The notes under the pieces: model-generated
Seen by the model: the letters and a program-made list of their open reading frames with translations, nothing else
The model's database searches: none
What the model was told of the DNA's origin: nothing
Position numbers and translations under genes: made by a program
Shown: piece after piece, positions 7,309-13,800 of the stretch
Layout of the letters: the number at the start of each line of letters is the position of its first letter
Position numbering within the stretch: position 1 is the first letter of the stretch
Origin: an uncultured bacterium
GTDB taxonomy: Bacteria > Bacillota > Clostridia > Lachnospirales > Lachnospiraceae
Direction of reading: 5' to 3'
NCBI GenBank assembly: GCA_937893485.1
Contig: CALBJL010000228.1
Span: 1-21,264, forward strand
DNA: 21,264 nucleotides

Positions 7309-8434
7309 ATGAAAAAAAGATTCTTTTGCCTGCTGCTTGCAGCGGCAGTTTTTACGACAGCAATACCGGTGTTTCCGATGAGGGAGATTATCTGATGACC
7401 ATTACAGACACCTCGGATGCCGGGGCTTGGCAGATGGACGGGGAAGTGCTGTATGCCTATGATTTCACTTACCGTACCACACTTGCAGAGGAGCAGGAGC
7501 TTGCCGAGGCATTAAAGGCAATTGAGGCACAGATCCCGTGGGGCGATACCGCAGACGAGGAAATGCATGCCGTCCGCGGCGCGCATGGAATGACCTGACG
7601 GCGAGCGTGATCCGTGATTTCAAAAACCTTGTAAAGCTGGTAAAGGGTAACCCTTCCGGAAAGCAGAAGGCAACGCTGGTTGATACGGATGGAAAGAAAT
7701 TAAAAGAGGGTAAGGACTATACGGTTTCCTATGAATACGGGAATTATGAGAATGGTAAGTACAACAGCAAGGCAGTCTATACCGGTACCGGCAGCTACAG
7801 CGGCACGGTAGAGAAGTATTTCAACCGCACCATAGAAGCCCCGCAGATTGTAAAGGTTGAGCAAAAGGTTTTGGATAAGCAAAAGATTTTAGGAGTAAAA
7901 GGAGATTCCATTTATAGATATTATCTGGAAACCCGCGTATATGTAAAACCGCCGACATGGTTGCTGTCTGCAAAGCTCGATAAAACATGGGCGTTTGTTG
8001 GCATTTATGCCTTAGAAGAAAGTTACAATCCACTGATAGATAATGCCGTGACTGGAGTTGAAAAAACAAAAATAATGAAAGACGGCACGTACCGATTTGT
8101 TTTTTACACTTCCCTGCAGACGCAAAATGGTAAGACCAAGCAGGCATATATAAAGAATATTGTGATTGCTCCGTATATAGATATTTCTACGGACAGTAAA
8201 ACCGGATATTCACATGCGGGAAGCGTTGCAAAGGGGTATAAGCTGCCAGCAGTCGAGGGAAATGTGAATACAAAAACAAAGCGCAGTTATAATTCCACAC
8301 AGCTAAAGAAAATGAAGCGGATAACGCTCACACCGGAAAGCTATGCCGGAAGCAATATAACAACGAATCGTTTTTCTTTCGGCTATAACGCTTTTTATAA
8401 TGCTATTGATATTTCCAAAAAGCTGTATAAATAA
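7309..8434 (+). pseudogene. Secreted protein with Ig-like repeat domain, broken by two frameshifts
   Basis: Three successive frames together look like one exported protein. Frame A (from ATG 7309) gives a signal peptide, MKKRFFCLLLAAAVFTTA, and stops at 7393-7395. Frame B carries on overlapping it (SDEGDYLMTITDTSD through to a stop at 7596-7598). Frame C takes over near 7590 and runs to TAA 8432-8434. Frame C begins with a surface-protein Ig-like module of the kind common in Clostridia (GKQKATLVDTDGKKLKEGKD, then YTGTGSYSGTVEKYF), followed by about 200 residues I do not recognise. No sorting signal or C-terminal membrane anchor is visible. With no continuous frame it is most likely dead, although its promoter is perfect. 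Sequencing errors are the alternative. The exact frameshift sites cannot be fixed without an intact homologue. Confidence 0.75.
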
Positions 8435-8467
8435 CCAGTTATTCATAACCATTATCCAATCATAATT

Positions 8468-8497
8468 TTAGGGAGAGAAGCTACCCTCTCTCCCTAA
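8468..8497. terminator. Hairpin after the secreted-protein pseudogene
   Basis: Perfect 10-bp stem TTAGGGAGAG (8468-8477) with CTCTCCCTAA (8488-8497), loop of 10. Only short T-rich sequence follows on either strand, so it is a terminator-like hairpin rather than a certain terminator. It separates two converging broken genes. Confidence 0.55.
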
Positions 8498-8498
8498 T

Positions 8499-8757
8499 TC
8501 ATTCTTCGGCAGCAGAAACCGGTAAATCGCCGGAATCCTCATACTCTAATATTGGAATCCTCGTTTACCGCTTGCTGTTATGGCAAGCTCAAGCATTTTC
8601 CATAACTTCAAGGATGCGCCTGCGTATACAGGTTTCCTTGACATGAAACAGGTTTGCCAGATAGGGGATGGTATACTCCAGATGGAAGTCTGACCGCTCC
8701 AGTGCGCTCACATATTCTGACAGAAATACCCGTTTTTCTACTATAAAAGCAAAAAAT
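8499..8757 (-). pseudogene. Unrecognised minus-strand gene remnant with two internal stops
   Basis: On the minus strand one frame reads as plausible protein across two stop codons: VEKRVFLSEYVSALERSDF, then LEYTIPYLANLFHVKETCIR, then RRILEVMENA, TGA (8591-8589), seven residues, TAA, and ILEYEDSGDLPVSAAEE with the final stop at 8501-8499. The TGA and TAA are single-base changes from Trp and Gln codons. The upstream end is cut by a stop near 8758 and no start is present. The middle part resembles a small winged-helix segment (YTIPYLANLFHVKETCIRRR); a relation to the C-terminus of ImmA/IrrE-type proteins is possible but not shown. It is probably part of the decayed mobile region. Confidence 0.45.
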
Positions 8758-8867
8758 CCCTAATTTTCCCATTGAAAAAAATTTTTTATTTTTTCCATAC
8801 TTTTTGCCATTTAACATTAGAGGACGATAACAATAAATCCAACCGTCCGCAAAAAGGAGGCAAATCT

Positions 8868-9221
8868 ATGGATATGATCCAGTTAAAGAAACACAACTGT
8901 CCGCCGTATGAGCGGCTGTTGCAGGCAATGCACACCACCGGGCATGCTATCTATGTTTCCGGTGTCGGAACAGGAAAGAGCTTCGTCTGTATGAAGCTGC
9001 TGCAGGACAGCGGCTTGTATGACCACACGAATTGTCTGTATATCGTGCCGCAGGAGTCGATTGCACATACGATTGCAGGCTACCCGGAATTTGCCTATGT
9101 CAAAGACCGGATCACCTTTTGCAATATGCAGCAGTTTACTTCGCCGGAGAAAGCCCTGCGGCTGATAAACGGCTACGGGCTGGTCGTGATGGACGAGCAT
9201 ACAATAATAGGCCTAGGTTAA
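8868..9221 (+). pseudogene. Superfamily 2 helicase, N-terminal fragment
   Basis: 117 residues from ATG 8868, with AGGAGG shortly before it. The sequence begins like a DEAD/DEAH-box helicase: Walker A-type GVGTGKS (32-38), a second-strand motif LYIVPQESI (58-66), and VVMDEH (106-111), where DEAH would be expected, then a stop after IIGLG. Such proteins run to 400 or more residues, so about three quarters are missing, including all C-terminal helicase motifs. The frame ends just where homology would enter the DEAH box; the Ala codon appears lost. Helicases of this kind occur on phages and integrative elements of Clostridia. A weak promoter-like pair (TTGAAA 8772-8777, CATACT 8796-8801) lies upstream. 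Most likely non-functional. Confidence 0.7.
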
Positions 9222-9474
9222 GAAAACGTTAAAAGTGGTGGCGTTTCAGACTTGGTTCTATTTTTTGATCAACTTATAGGCGGTTGAGATTAAGGACGGC
9301 GCCAATCTTAATTGAATAATCTACACGGAAAACAGCGGAAGTAGCAGGTTTTTGGAAAATGTTTTTTGCCATGGTGATGCTTTTTAGCATCATGGTAGGA
9401 TTTGGCAAGGACATTATGATGGCAATCAACGGAGTCATGGAAAGAATCGGGCATATTTATTAAAGGAATTTAGC
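9222..9474. other. Degraded stretch with one small hydrophobic open frame
   Basis: No recognisable gene. A short plus-strand frame at 9359-9463 (34 residues from ATG) encodes a hydrophobic segment, MFFAMVMLFSIMVGFG, followed by a small amphipathic tail. It has no ribosome site and the frame extends upstream to about 9312 without a start. It could be the end of a membrane protein of the decayed element or chance. Confidence 0.3.
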
Positions 9475-9870
9475 AAAAAAGTTTTATGCGTTGACTTTGA
9501 TAGCTAGGAAAACTTAAGTACTTGTTTTGGCGTGGAAGATACGGCAGTAGTACCGGTTACTGTCAGTCATTTGATGATGGTACAGATTGAGGATGAAGAA
9601 CTTCCTGTGGTAGAGGAATACATGCGGAAAAAATGGTCTAGATTTCATTTCTTTTTCAATGTTTCTGTAAGTGGTGGATGCAAAACTTCGTCTTGAAATG
9701 GAATAGAGAAGATGTTTTCATGTATTTTGAAAGCAGTCAGGGAAAGATATGATGCGATTATCATTGATATTGCACCGACATTGGGAGCGCTTAATATCAA
9801 TGTTCTGGCGGTAGCAGATGAAGTGATTATTACAGTGAATTGCAGTTGCTTGCAATGATGGGATTGTTGC
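9475..9870 (+). pseudogene. ParA/Soj-type partition ATPase remnant
   Basis: Two stretches in different frames match ParA ATPases in order. First: VLCVDFDS, a TAG in place of the usual Gln, then ENLSTCFGVED and LMMVQIEDEELPVVEEYM. A short piece in another frame (DAKLRLEM) matches the following part. Then after a frame change: RYDAIIIDIAPTLGALNINV and LAVADEVIITVN, the Walker B and following switch region (family pattern YDYIIIDxxPSLGxLxxNAL). A further change gives QLLAMMGL. The N-terminal Walker A (KGGVGKT) part is missing, and at least one nonsense codon and several frameshifts are present. ParA genes belong to plasmids, integrative elements and chromosomal partition loci; here it marks the island as a former mobile or plasmid-borne segment. 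Confidence 0.8.
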
Positions 9871-9960
9871 TTTTATTATGGCGCTAGATAGATACCACCG
9901 AAATGTGGGGGAACTGCAGGGAAGCGTATACGATGAGAGAGGATTATTGCTATTCTAACA

Positions 9961-9989
9961 TTGACAAACCATCAATTAAGGCGTACACT
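9961..9989 (+). promoter_or_regulatory. Promoter of the toxin-antitoxin operon
   Basis: TTGACA (9961-9966), 17-base spacer, TACACT (9984-9989; four of six -10 matches). The expected transcript start (about 9996) lies inside the palindrome at 9986-10003, so a bound repressor would block it. Confidence 0.7.
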
Positions 9990-10003
9990 ATCAATTGATA
10001 GTG
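9986..10003. promoter_or_regulatory. 18-base perfect palindrome, likely antitoxin operator
   Basis: CACTATCAATTGATAGTG is perfectly self-complementary and covers the -10 and start region of the toxin-antitoxin promoter. Partial half-sites recur nearby: ATCAATTAA (9971-9979) between the promoter boxes and TATCAAT (10037-10043) in the coding start. The downstream antitoxin has a helix-turn-helix, so autorepression through this site is the natural inference. Confidence 0.75.
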
Positions 10004-10024
10004 GGCACGTTGGAGGTGATTAGC

Positions 10025-10426
10025 ATATTACTTAGTTATCAATCGAAAAGGAGAGAAGTAGTAGCTTTTTTGAATGAGTTACATAAATTACTTGAGAGTG
10101 CGGGCTTTGATATAAATACCGATTTGAACCTTGTTCGTAAGAAAAAGCAAGGTGATGATCAGAAGTTTTCGACACCGTTTACATTATTAGATCTTGATTA
10201 CGATGCAGAGGACGTTGTTGAAAGATTAAAGGAATTGAAAGTTGAAGAATACTCAGAAACTAAAATCGATAAAGATGATGTAAATCCACCAATATTGTTT
10301 GTGTTTGGAAAGGGAATAAATGGCAAACTGATTTATGTGAAGTTAAAAATTAGAGATCAGCAGAAGCAGGTGATATGTGTGTCATTTCATTATGCAAAGG
10401 ATAAAATGGAATTCCCATATGCATAA
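10025..10426 (+). CDS. MqsR-like toxin of a type II toxin-antitoxin system
   Basis: About 133 residues. The C-terminal half matches the MqsR-like toxin pattern of Firmicutes: ILFVFGKGINGKLIYVKLKI followed by VICVSFHYAKDKMEFPY; MqsR toxins are RelE-fold mRNA interferases cutting mainly at GCU or related sites. The N-terminus (KRREVVAFLNELHKLLESA) is helical. The start is a problem: the frame is open from TTG 9995, but the predicted transcript starts near 9996, and the perfect Shine-Dalgarno GGAGGTGAT (10012-10020) places initiation at 10025, where the codon is ATA. No in-frame ATG exists before the last residues. GTG 10016 overlaps the SD. Toxin-before-antitoxin order, as in mqsRA, and the antitoxin 23 bases downstream support the assignment. 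Codon use is AT-rich, like its partner. Confidence 0.75.
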   Translation: MLLSYQSKRREVVAFLNELHKLLESAGFDINTDLNLVRKKKQGDDQKFSTPFTLLDLDYDAEDVVERLKELKVEEYSETKIDKDDVNPPILFVFGKGINGKLIYVKLKIRDQQKQVICVSFHYAKDKMEFPYA

Positions 10427-10449
10427 TGAATTGTGAAGGAGGTAAGACA

Positions 10450-11493
10450 ATGGAGACCAATACATTAATTAGAAAAATTCATATGTCCTGTCCATTATGT
10501 GGCAAAACACATGAAGTTGAAGAGAGAAAAAGAATCGCAACCATTAATTTAAAAGGCGAGGAAGTAACCTACGAAGAAAGGTTTTATTTTTGTGCAAATG
10601 CTGATGAGGATGAAAACGAATTTGAGACTGGAGCAATGACAAATGAAAATCTTCTTAATGCAAGAAATGCATATAGAGTAAAGATGGGACTACTTACATC
10701 TGATGAGATTGTTGCAATTAGGGAAAGCTATGGTCTGTCTCAGGTTGATCTCGCAAAACTTTTAGGATGGGGAGAGGCAACTATTTCACGATATGAAAGC
10801 AAAGCAATCCAAGATGAAGCATATGATACCATGCTTCGTCTGATTAAGGATAACCCTTTACAAGCATTAGAATTCTTAAAGAAAAATGCCGATAAATTTC
10901 CGGTTATGAAGCGATTCGAGATTAGAAGAAAAATTGTTGAGAAATTAGATTCCTATGGAAAGGAGTTTCTCACAAGACAAACATTTCAAGGAGAATATGC
11001 AAACTTCGAAGAGCCATCTGATTCAAATGGCTTTACACTACTCAATATTGATAAAATTGAAGCAATGATTTCATATATTGCGGAGAAAGTTAGTAATCTG
11101 TTTAAAGTAAAACTGATGAAAATGCTTTGGTACTCGGATGCATTATCCTTTATTGAAAATGGATGTTCAATGACTGGTATGGTCTATCGGCACGAGCCTA
11201 TGGGCGCTCTTCCTGTTGGACATTATAGCTTAATGAATCTGGAGAACTTGAATGTTCAAGAGGAAATGAGTTACAATTATGATACTATGCTTCATGTATA
11301 TCCAACGGCTAATATGGATTATTCTGTATTATCGGATGGAGAAAAAGCTATACTGGATAAAGTGATTGCGAAGTTTAAAGACTACAAGGCAAAAGATATT
11401 GTGGATTATATGCATGATGAAAGAGCATACGAGGAAACAAAATCCGGAGAAATAATTCCTTTTAGTTTGGCAAAAGAAATAAGAGCATTTTAA
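10450..11493 (+). CDS. Antitoxin: MqsA-like zinc-finger/HTH part joined to a SocA-like Panacea (DUF4065) domain
   Basis: 347 residues. Start 10450 has AAGGAGG (10436-10442) seven bases ahead; ATG 10426 overlaps the toxin stop and has no site. Residues 14-17 (CPLC) and Cys 48 form a YgiT/MqsA-type zinc-binding part that lacks an obvious fourth Cys. An HTH follows at 97-117 (LSQVDLAKLLGWGEATISRY), preceded by the linker YRVKMGLLTSDEIVAIRESY, as in MqsA. Residues about 200-338 are a Panacea domain: KLMKMLWYSDALSF, GMVYRHEPMGALP and HDERAYEET...EIIPF. Panacea (PanA) is a known promiscuous antitoxin domain that pairs with many toxins. The protein should neutralise the MqsR-like toxin and repress the operon through the palindrome at 9986-10003. 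The gene looks intact, unlike its neighbours, and is AT-rich. Confidence 0.9.
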   Translation: METNTLIRKIHMSCPLCGKTHEVEERKRIATINLKGEEVTYEERFYFCANADEDENEFETGAMTNENLLNARNAYRVKMGLLTSDEIVAIRESYGLSQVDLAKLLGWGEATISRYESKAIQDEAYDTMLRLIKDNPLQALEFLKKNADKFPVMKRFEIRRKIVEKLDSYGKEFLTRQTFQGEYANFEEPSDSNGFTLLNIDKIEAMISYIAEKVSNLFKVKLMKMLWYSDALSFIENGCSMTGMVYRHEPMGALPVGHYSLMNLENLNVQEEMSYNYDTMLHVYPTANMDYSVLSDGEKAILDKVIAKFKDYKAKDIVDYMHDERAYEETKSGEIIPFSLAKEIRAF

Positions 11494-11509
11494 TATGGTA
11501 AATGATTAT

Positions 11510-11540
11510 GGGCACTTGCAGATAATGTGAGTGCCTTTTT
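11510..11540 (+). terminator. Terminator of the toxin-antitoxin operon
   Basis: GGCACTTGCA (11511-11520) pairs with TGTGAGTGCC (11526-11535) with two G-U pairs and a 5-base loop, followed by TTTTT. It lies 17 bases after the antitoxin stop. Confidence 0.88.
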
Positions 11541-11716
11541 GATTGGAAGATAGCATGGGATTTTCAGTAGTATATTTTGTGGGCAGGACTTCCATTGCAG
11601 TTTTACAGATACACAAAGGATGGTGGCAAATGCTATCGATATGGCGTGAAGTCCTTTGCAAATTTTAGGTGAAAATTGGTATACGGGGTAGAAATATCTG
11701 CTTTTAGCTATCATAT
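11541..11716. other. Degraded stretch without a recognisable gene
   Basis: Short frames are all interrupted and no ribosome site or family motif is visible. It leads directly into the truncated winged-helix copy and is probably remnant DNA of the same island. Confidence 0.4.
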
Positions 11717-11917
11717 ATGTCAGAATCGGACAATGAAACCTACTGCCAGCTCAGACAGAAAGAAATTGCGACAGGGCTTGGTTTATTCCGCATAGCGTTG
11801 AATAAAATTTTTATAGAGCTGTGCCAGATTGGGTATTTTTCCAAGACTGCACAGGGAAAATGGAAACTGACGGATGTGGCAGGCTCCGTAGATGCGTGTA
11901 CACCTGTGGCTATTTGA
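11717..11917 (+). pseudogene. Truncated, diverged second copy of the winged-helix gene
   Basis: From about 11726 to 11880 the translation follows the protein at 6881-7129 closely: TYCQLRQKEIATGLGLFRIA, then LNKIFIELCQIGYF and GKWKLTD, against SYCPLRQKEIATELGLSRIA, VNKIFLELCQIGYL and GKWKLTD. The first 25 or so residues of the intact copy are missing, no ribosome site precedes the ATG, and the C-terminal tail differs. Changes include Glu to Gly and Ser to Phe within the helix-turn-helix. It is therefore probably a non-functional paralogue. It points right while the intact copy points left, so the pair frames the island at 6733-11940. Confidence 0.7.
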
Positions 11918-11940
11918 GATTTTGTCCTCGCCGGAACCTA

Positions 11941-11969
11941 TTGGCTTTTTTCCAAAAGTGTGATATGAT
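11941..11969 (+). promoter_or_regulatory. Candidate leuA promoter
   Basis: TTGGCT (11941-11946), 17-base spacer, TATGAT (11964-11969). The leader is about 64 bases and holds a direct repeat TAGCTGTC (11991-11998 and 12010-12017). There is no room for, and no sign of, a T-box or leader peptide with leucine codons. Confidence 0.55.
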
Positions 11970-12039
11970 AAACAATATATGTAATGTGGGTAGCTGTCAG
12001 AAAAATAAATAGCTGTCCATATGGTATGGAGGATAAGAG

Positions 12040-13716
12040 ATGTTTGATTACAAGCAGTACAAGAGAAATTATTTTATGCCCCCGGAGGTCTGCATGGACT
12101 GGGCAAAGAAAGAATATGTAGATAAAGCACCGATCTGGTGCAGTGTGGATCTGCGCGACGGCAATCAGGCGCTGATCGAGCCGATGAGTCTGGATGAGAA
12201 ACTGGAGTTTTTCCAGATGCTCGTAGAGATCGGATTCAAGGAGATTGAGGTCGGTTTTCCGGCAGCATCTGAGACAGAGTATGAGCTGGTGCGTACACTG
12301 ATTGAGAAGAACATGATTCCGGAGGATGTGACGATTCAGGTGCTTACACAGGCACGTGAGCATATTATCCGCAAGACCTTTGAGGCAGTCAAGGGTGCGC
12401 CCGGAAAGGTCATCGTACATGTATACAACTCTACATCGCTGGCACAGCGCGAACAGGTATTTGCAAAGTCAAAGGAGGAGATCAAGCAGATCGCGATCGA
12501 CGGCGCAAAGCTGCTCAAGGAGCTGGCGGATGAGACAGAAGGAAACTTTGTATTTGAATACAGCCCGGAGAGTTTTACCGGCACAGAGGTAGATTATGCG
12601 GTGGATGTATGTAATGCAGTGCTCGATGTCTGGGAGCCGCGTGAGAATTTCCGCCCGATTATCAATATTCCCGCAACGGTAGAGATGTCCATGCCGCATG
12701 TGTTTGCACAGCAGGTCGAGTATGTGAGCAAGCATCTGCACAACCGTGAGCATGTTGTGCTTTCATTGCATCCGCACAACGACAGAGGCTGCGGCATTTC
12801 CGATGCGGAGCTGGGTATTCTCGCAGGTGCAGACCGTATCGAGGGAACGATGTTCGGAAACGGTGAGCGTACCGGTAATGTAGATATTATGGTGCTCGCC
12901 ATGAATATGTATGCGCAGGGTGTTGATCCGAAGCTGGATCTGTCCGATATGCCGCATCTGGTAGAGGTGTATGAGCGCCTGACACAGATGCATATTGACA
13001 TGCGTCATCCGTACTGCGGCAAGCTCGTATTTGCGGCGTTCTCAGGATCACATCAGGATGCGATCGCCAAGGGAATGAAATACCGTGAGACACATGATCC
13101 GGATCACTGGACAGTTCCGTATCTGCCGATCAATCCGGAGGATGTCGGACGTACCTATGACAGCGATGTCATCCGTATCAACAGCCAGTCCGGCAAAGGC
13201 GGTGTGGCTTATATTATGGAGCAGGCATATGGCATCAAGATCCCGTACAAGATGCGTGCGGACTTTGGCTACGCAGTGAAGGATGTATCCGACCACAGCC
13301 ATTCCGAATTGTCAGCGGAGCAGATTCACGATATTTTTATGGAGCGGTACAAGAAATACACGCCGATCTTTGACATTAAGGGATGCCATTTCCGTCAGGA
13401 GGATGGCATCACGGCGACTGTCAATATCATTTCCGATAACCGAAAGGATATTGTCGAGGCAAACGGAAACGGACGTCTCGATGCGGTCAGCAATGCGTTT
13501 GCGGAGAAGTTTGATGCACCATGTGAGGTGATCTGTTACGAGGAGCACGCGCTGACTGATGGCTCCGATTCCAGCGCGATCGCGTATGTCGGCATTCAGG
13601 GAGCGGATGGTCAGCAGTATTTCGGTATCGGTATCGATCCGGATATTATCCGTGCGTCGATCGATGCGCTGATCTCTGCGATGAACCGCAGCCTTGAGAC
13701 AGAAAGACAGAACTAA
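12040..13716 (+). CDS. leuA: 2-isopropylmalate synthase LeuA
   Basis: 558 residues; start 12040 with GGAGG (12028-12032) seven bases before. It catalyses the first committed step of leucine synthesis, condensing acetyl-CoA with 2-oxoisovalerate. The catalytic TIM-barrel shows VDLRDGNQAL (36-45, metal-binding Asp and catalytic Arg), SLHPHNDRG (the metal-binding HxH) and FGNGERTGN. The C-terminal part after about residue 430 is the regulatory LeuA dimer domain, with DGSDSSAIAYVGIQ near the end, where leucine feedback normally acts. The length and pattern fit the longer LeuA type (close to 560 residues) rather than the 510-residue E. coli form. No other leu genes are adjacent; downstream lies a secreted protein gene 84 bases away. 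Confidence 0.96.
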   Translation: MFDYKQYKRNYFMPPEVCMDWAKKEYVDKAPIWCSVDLRDGNQALIEPMSLDEKLEFFQMLVEIGFKEIEVGFPAASETEYELVRTLIEKNMIPEDVTIQVLTQAREHIIRKTFEAVKGAPGKVIVHVYNSTSLAQREQVFAKSKEEIKQIAIDGAKLLKELADETEGNFVFEYSPESFTGTEVDYAVDVCNAVLDVWEPRENFRPIINIPATVEMSMPHVFAQQVEYVSKHLHNREHVVLSLHPHNDRGCGISDAELGILAGADRIEGTMFGNGERTGNVDIMVLAMNMYAQGVDPKLDLSDMPHLVEVYERLTQMHIDMRHPYCGKLVFAAFSGSHQDAIAKGMKYRETHDPDHWTVPYLPINPEDVGRTYDSDVIRINSQSGKGGVAYIMEQAYGIKIPYKMRADFGYAVKDVSDHSHSELSAEQIHDIFMERYKKYTPIFDIKGCHFRQEDGITATVNIISDNRKDIVEANGNGRLDAVSNAFAEKFDAPCEVICYEEHALTDGSDSSAIAYVGIQGADGQQYFGIGIDPDIIRASIDALISAMNRSLETERQN

Positions 13717-13800
13717 TCCCGTGTGAAGGAGTAAGGGGAACCGTTGCTGGACGTAGATAGGAAAAGAAAGCAGACAGTGACAACATAAGGGGTAAGGAAA

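Noticed and set aside
9995..10024. TTG 9995 or GTG 10001 as toxin start
   Set aside because: Both lie in the palindrome at the predicted transcript start and upstream of the Shine-Dalgarno sequence; kept only as an alternative if transcription begins further upstream.
11918..12039. T-box or leucine leader peptide before leuA
   Set aside because: The leader is only about 64 bases, with no T-box sequence (TGGNACCGCG-like), specifier stem or run of leucine codons.
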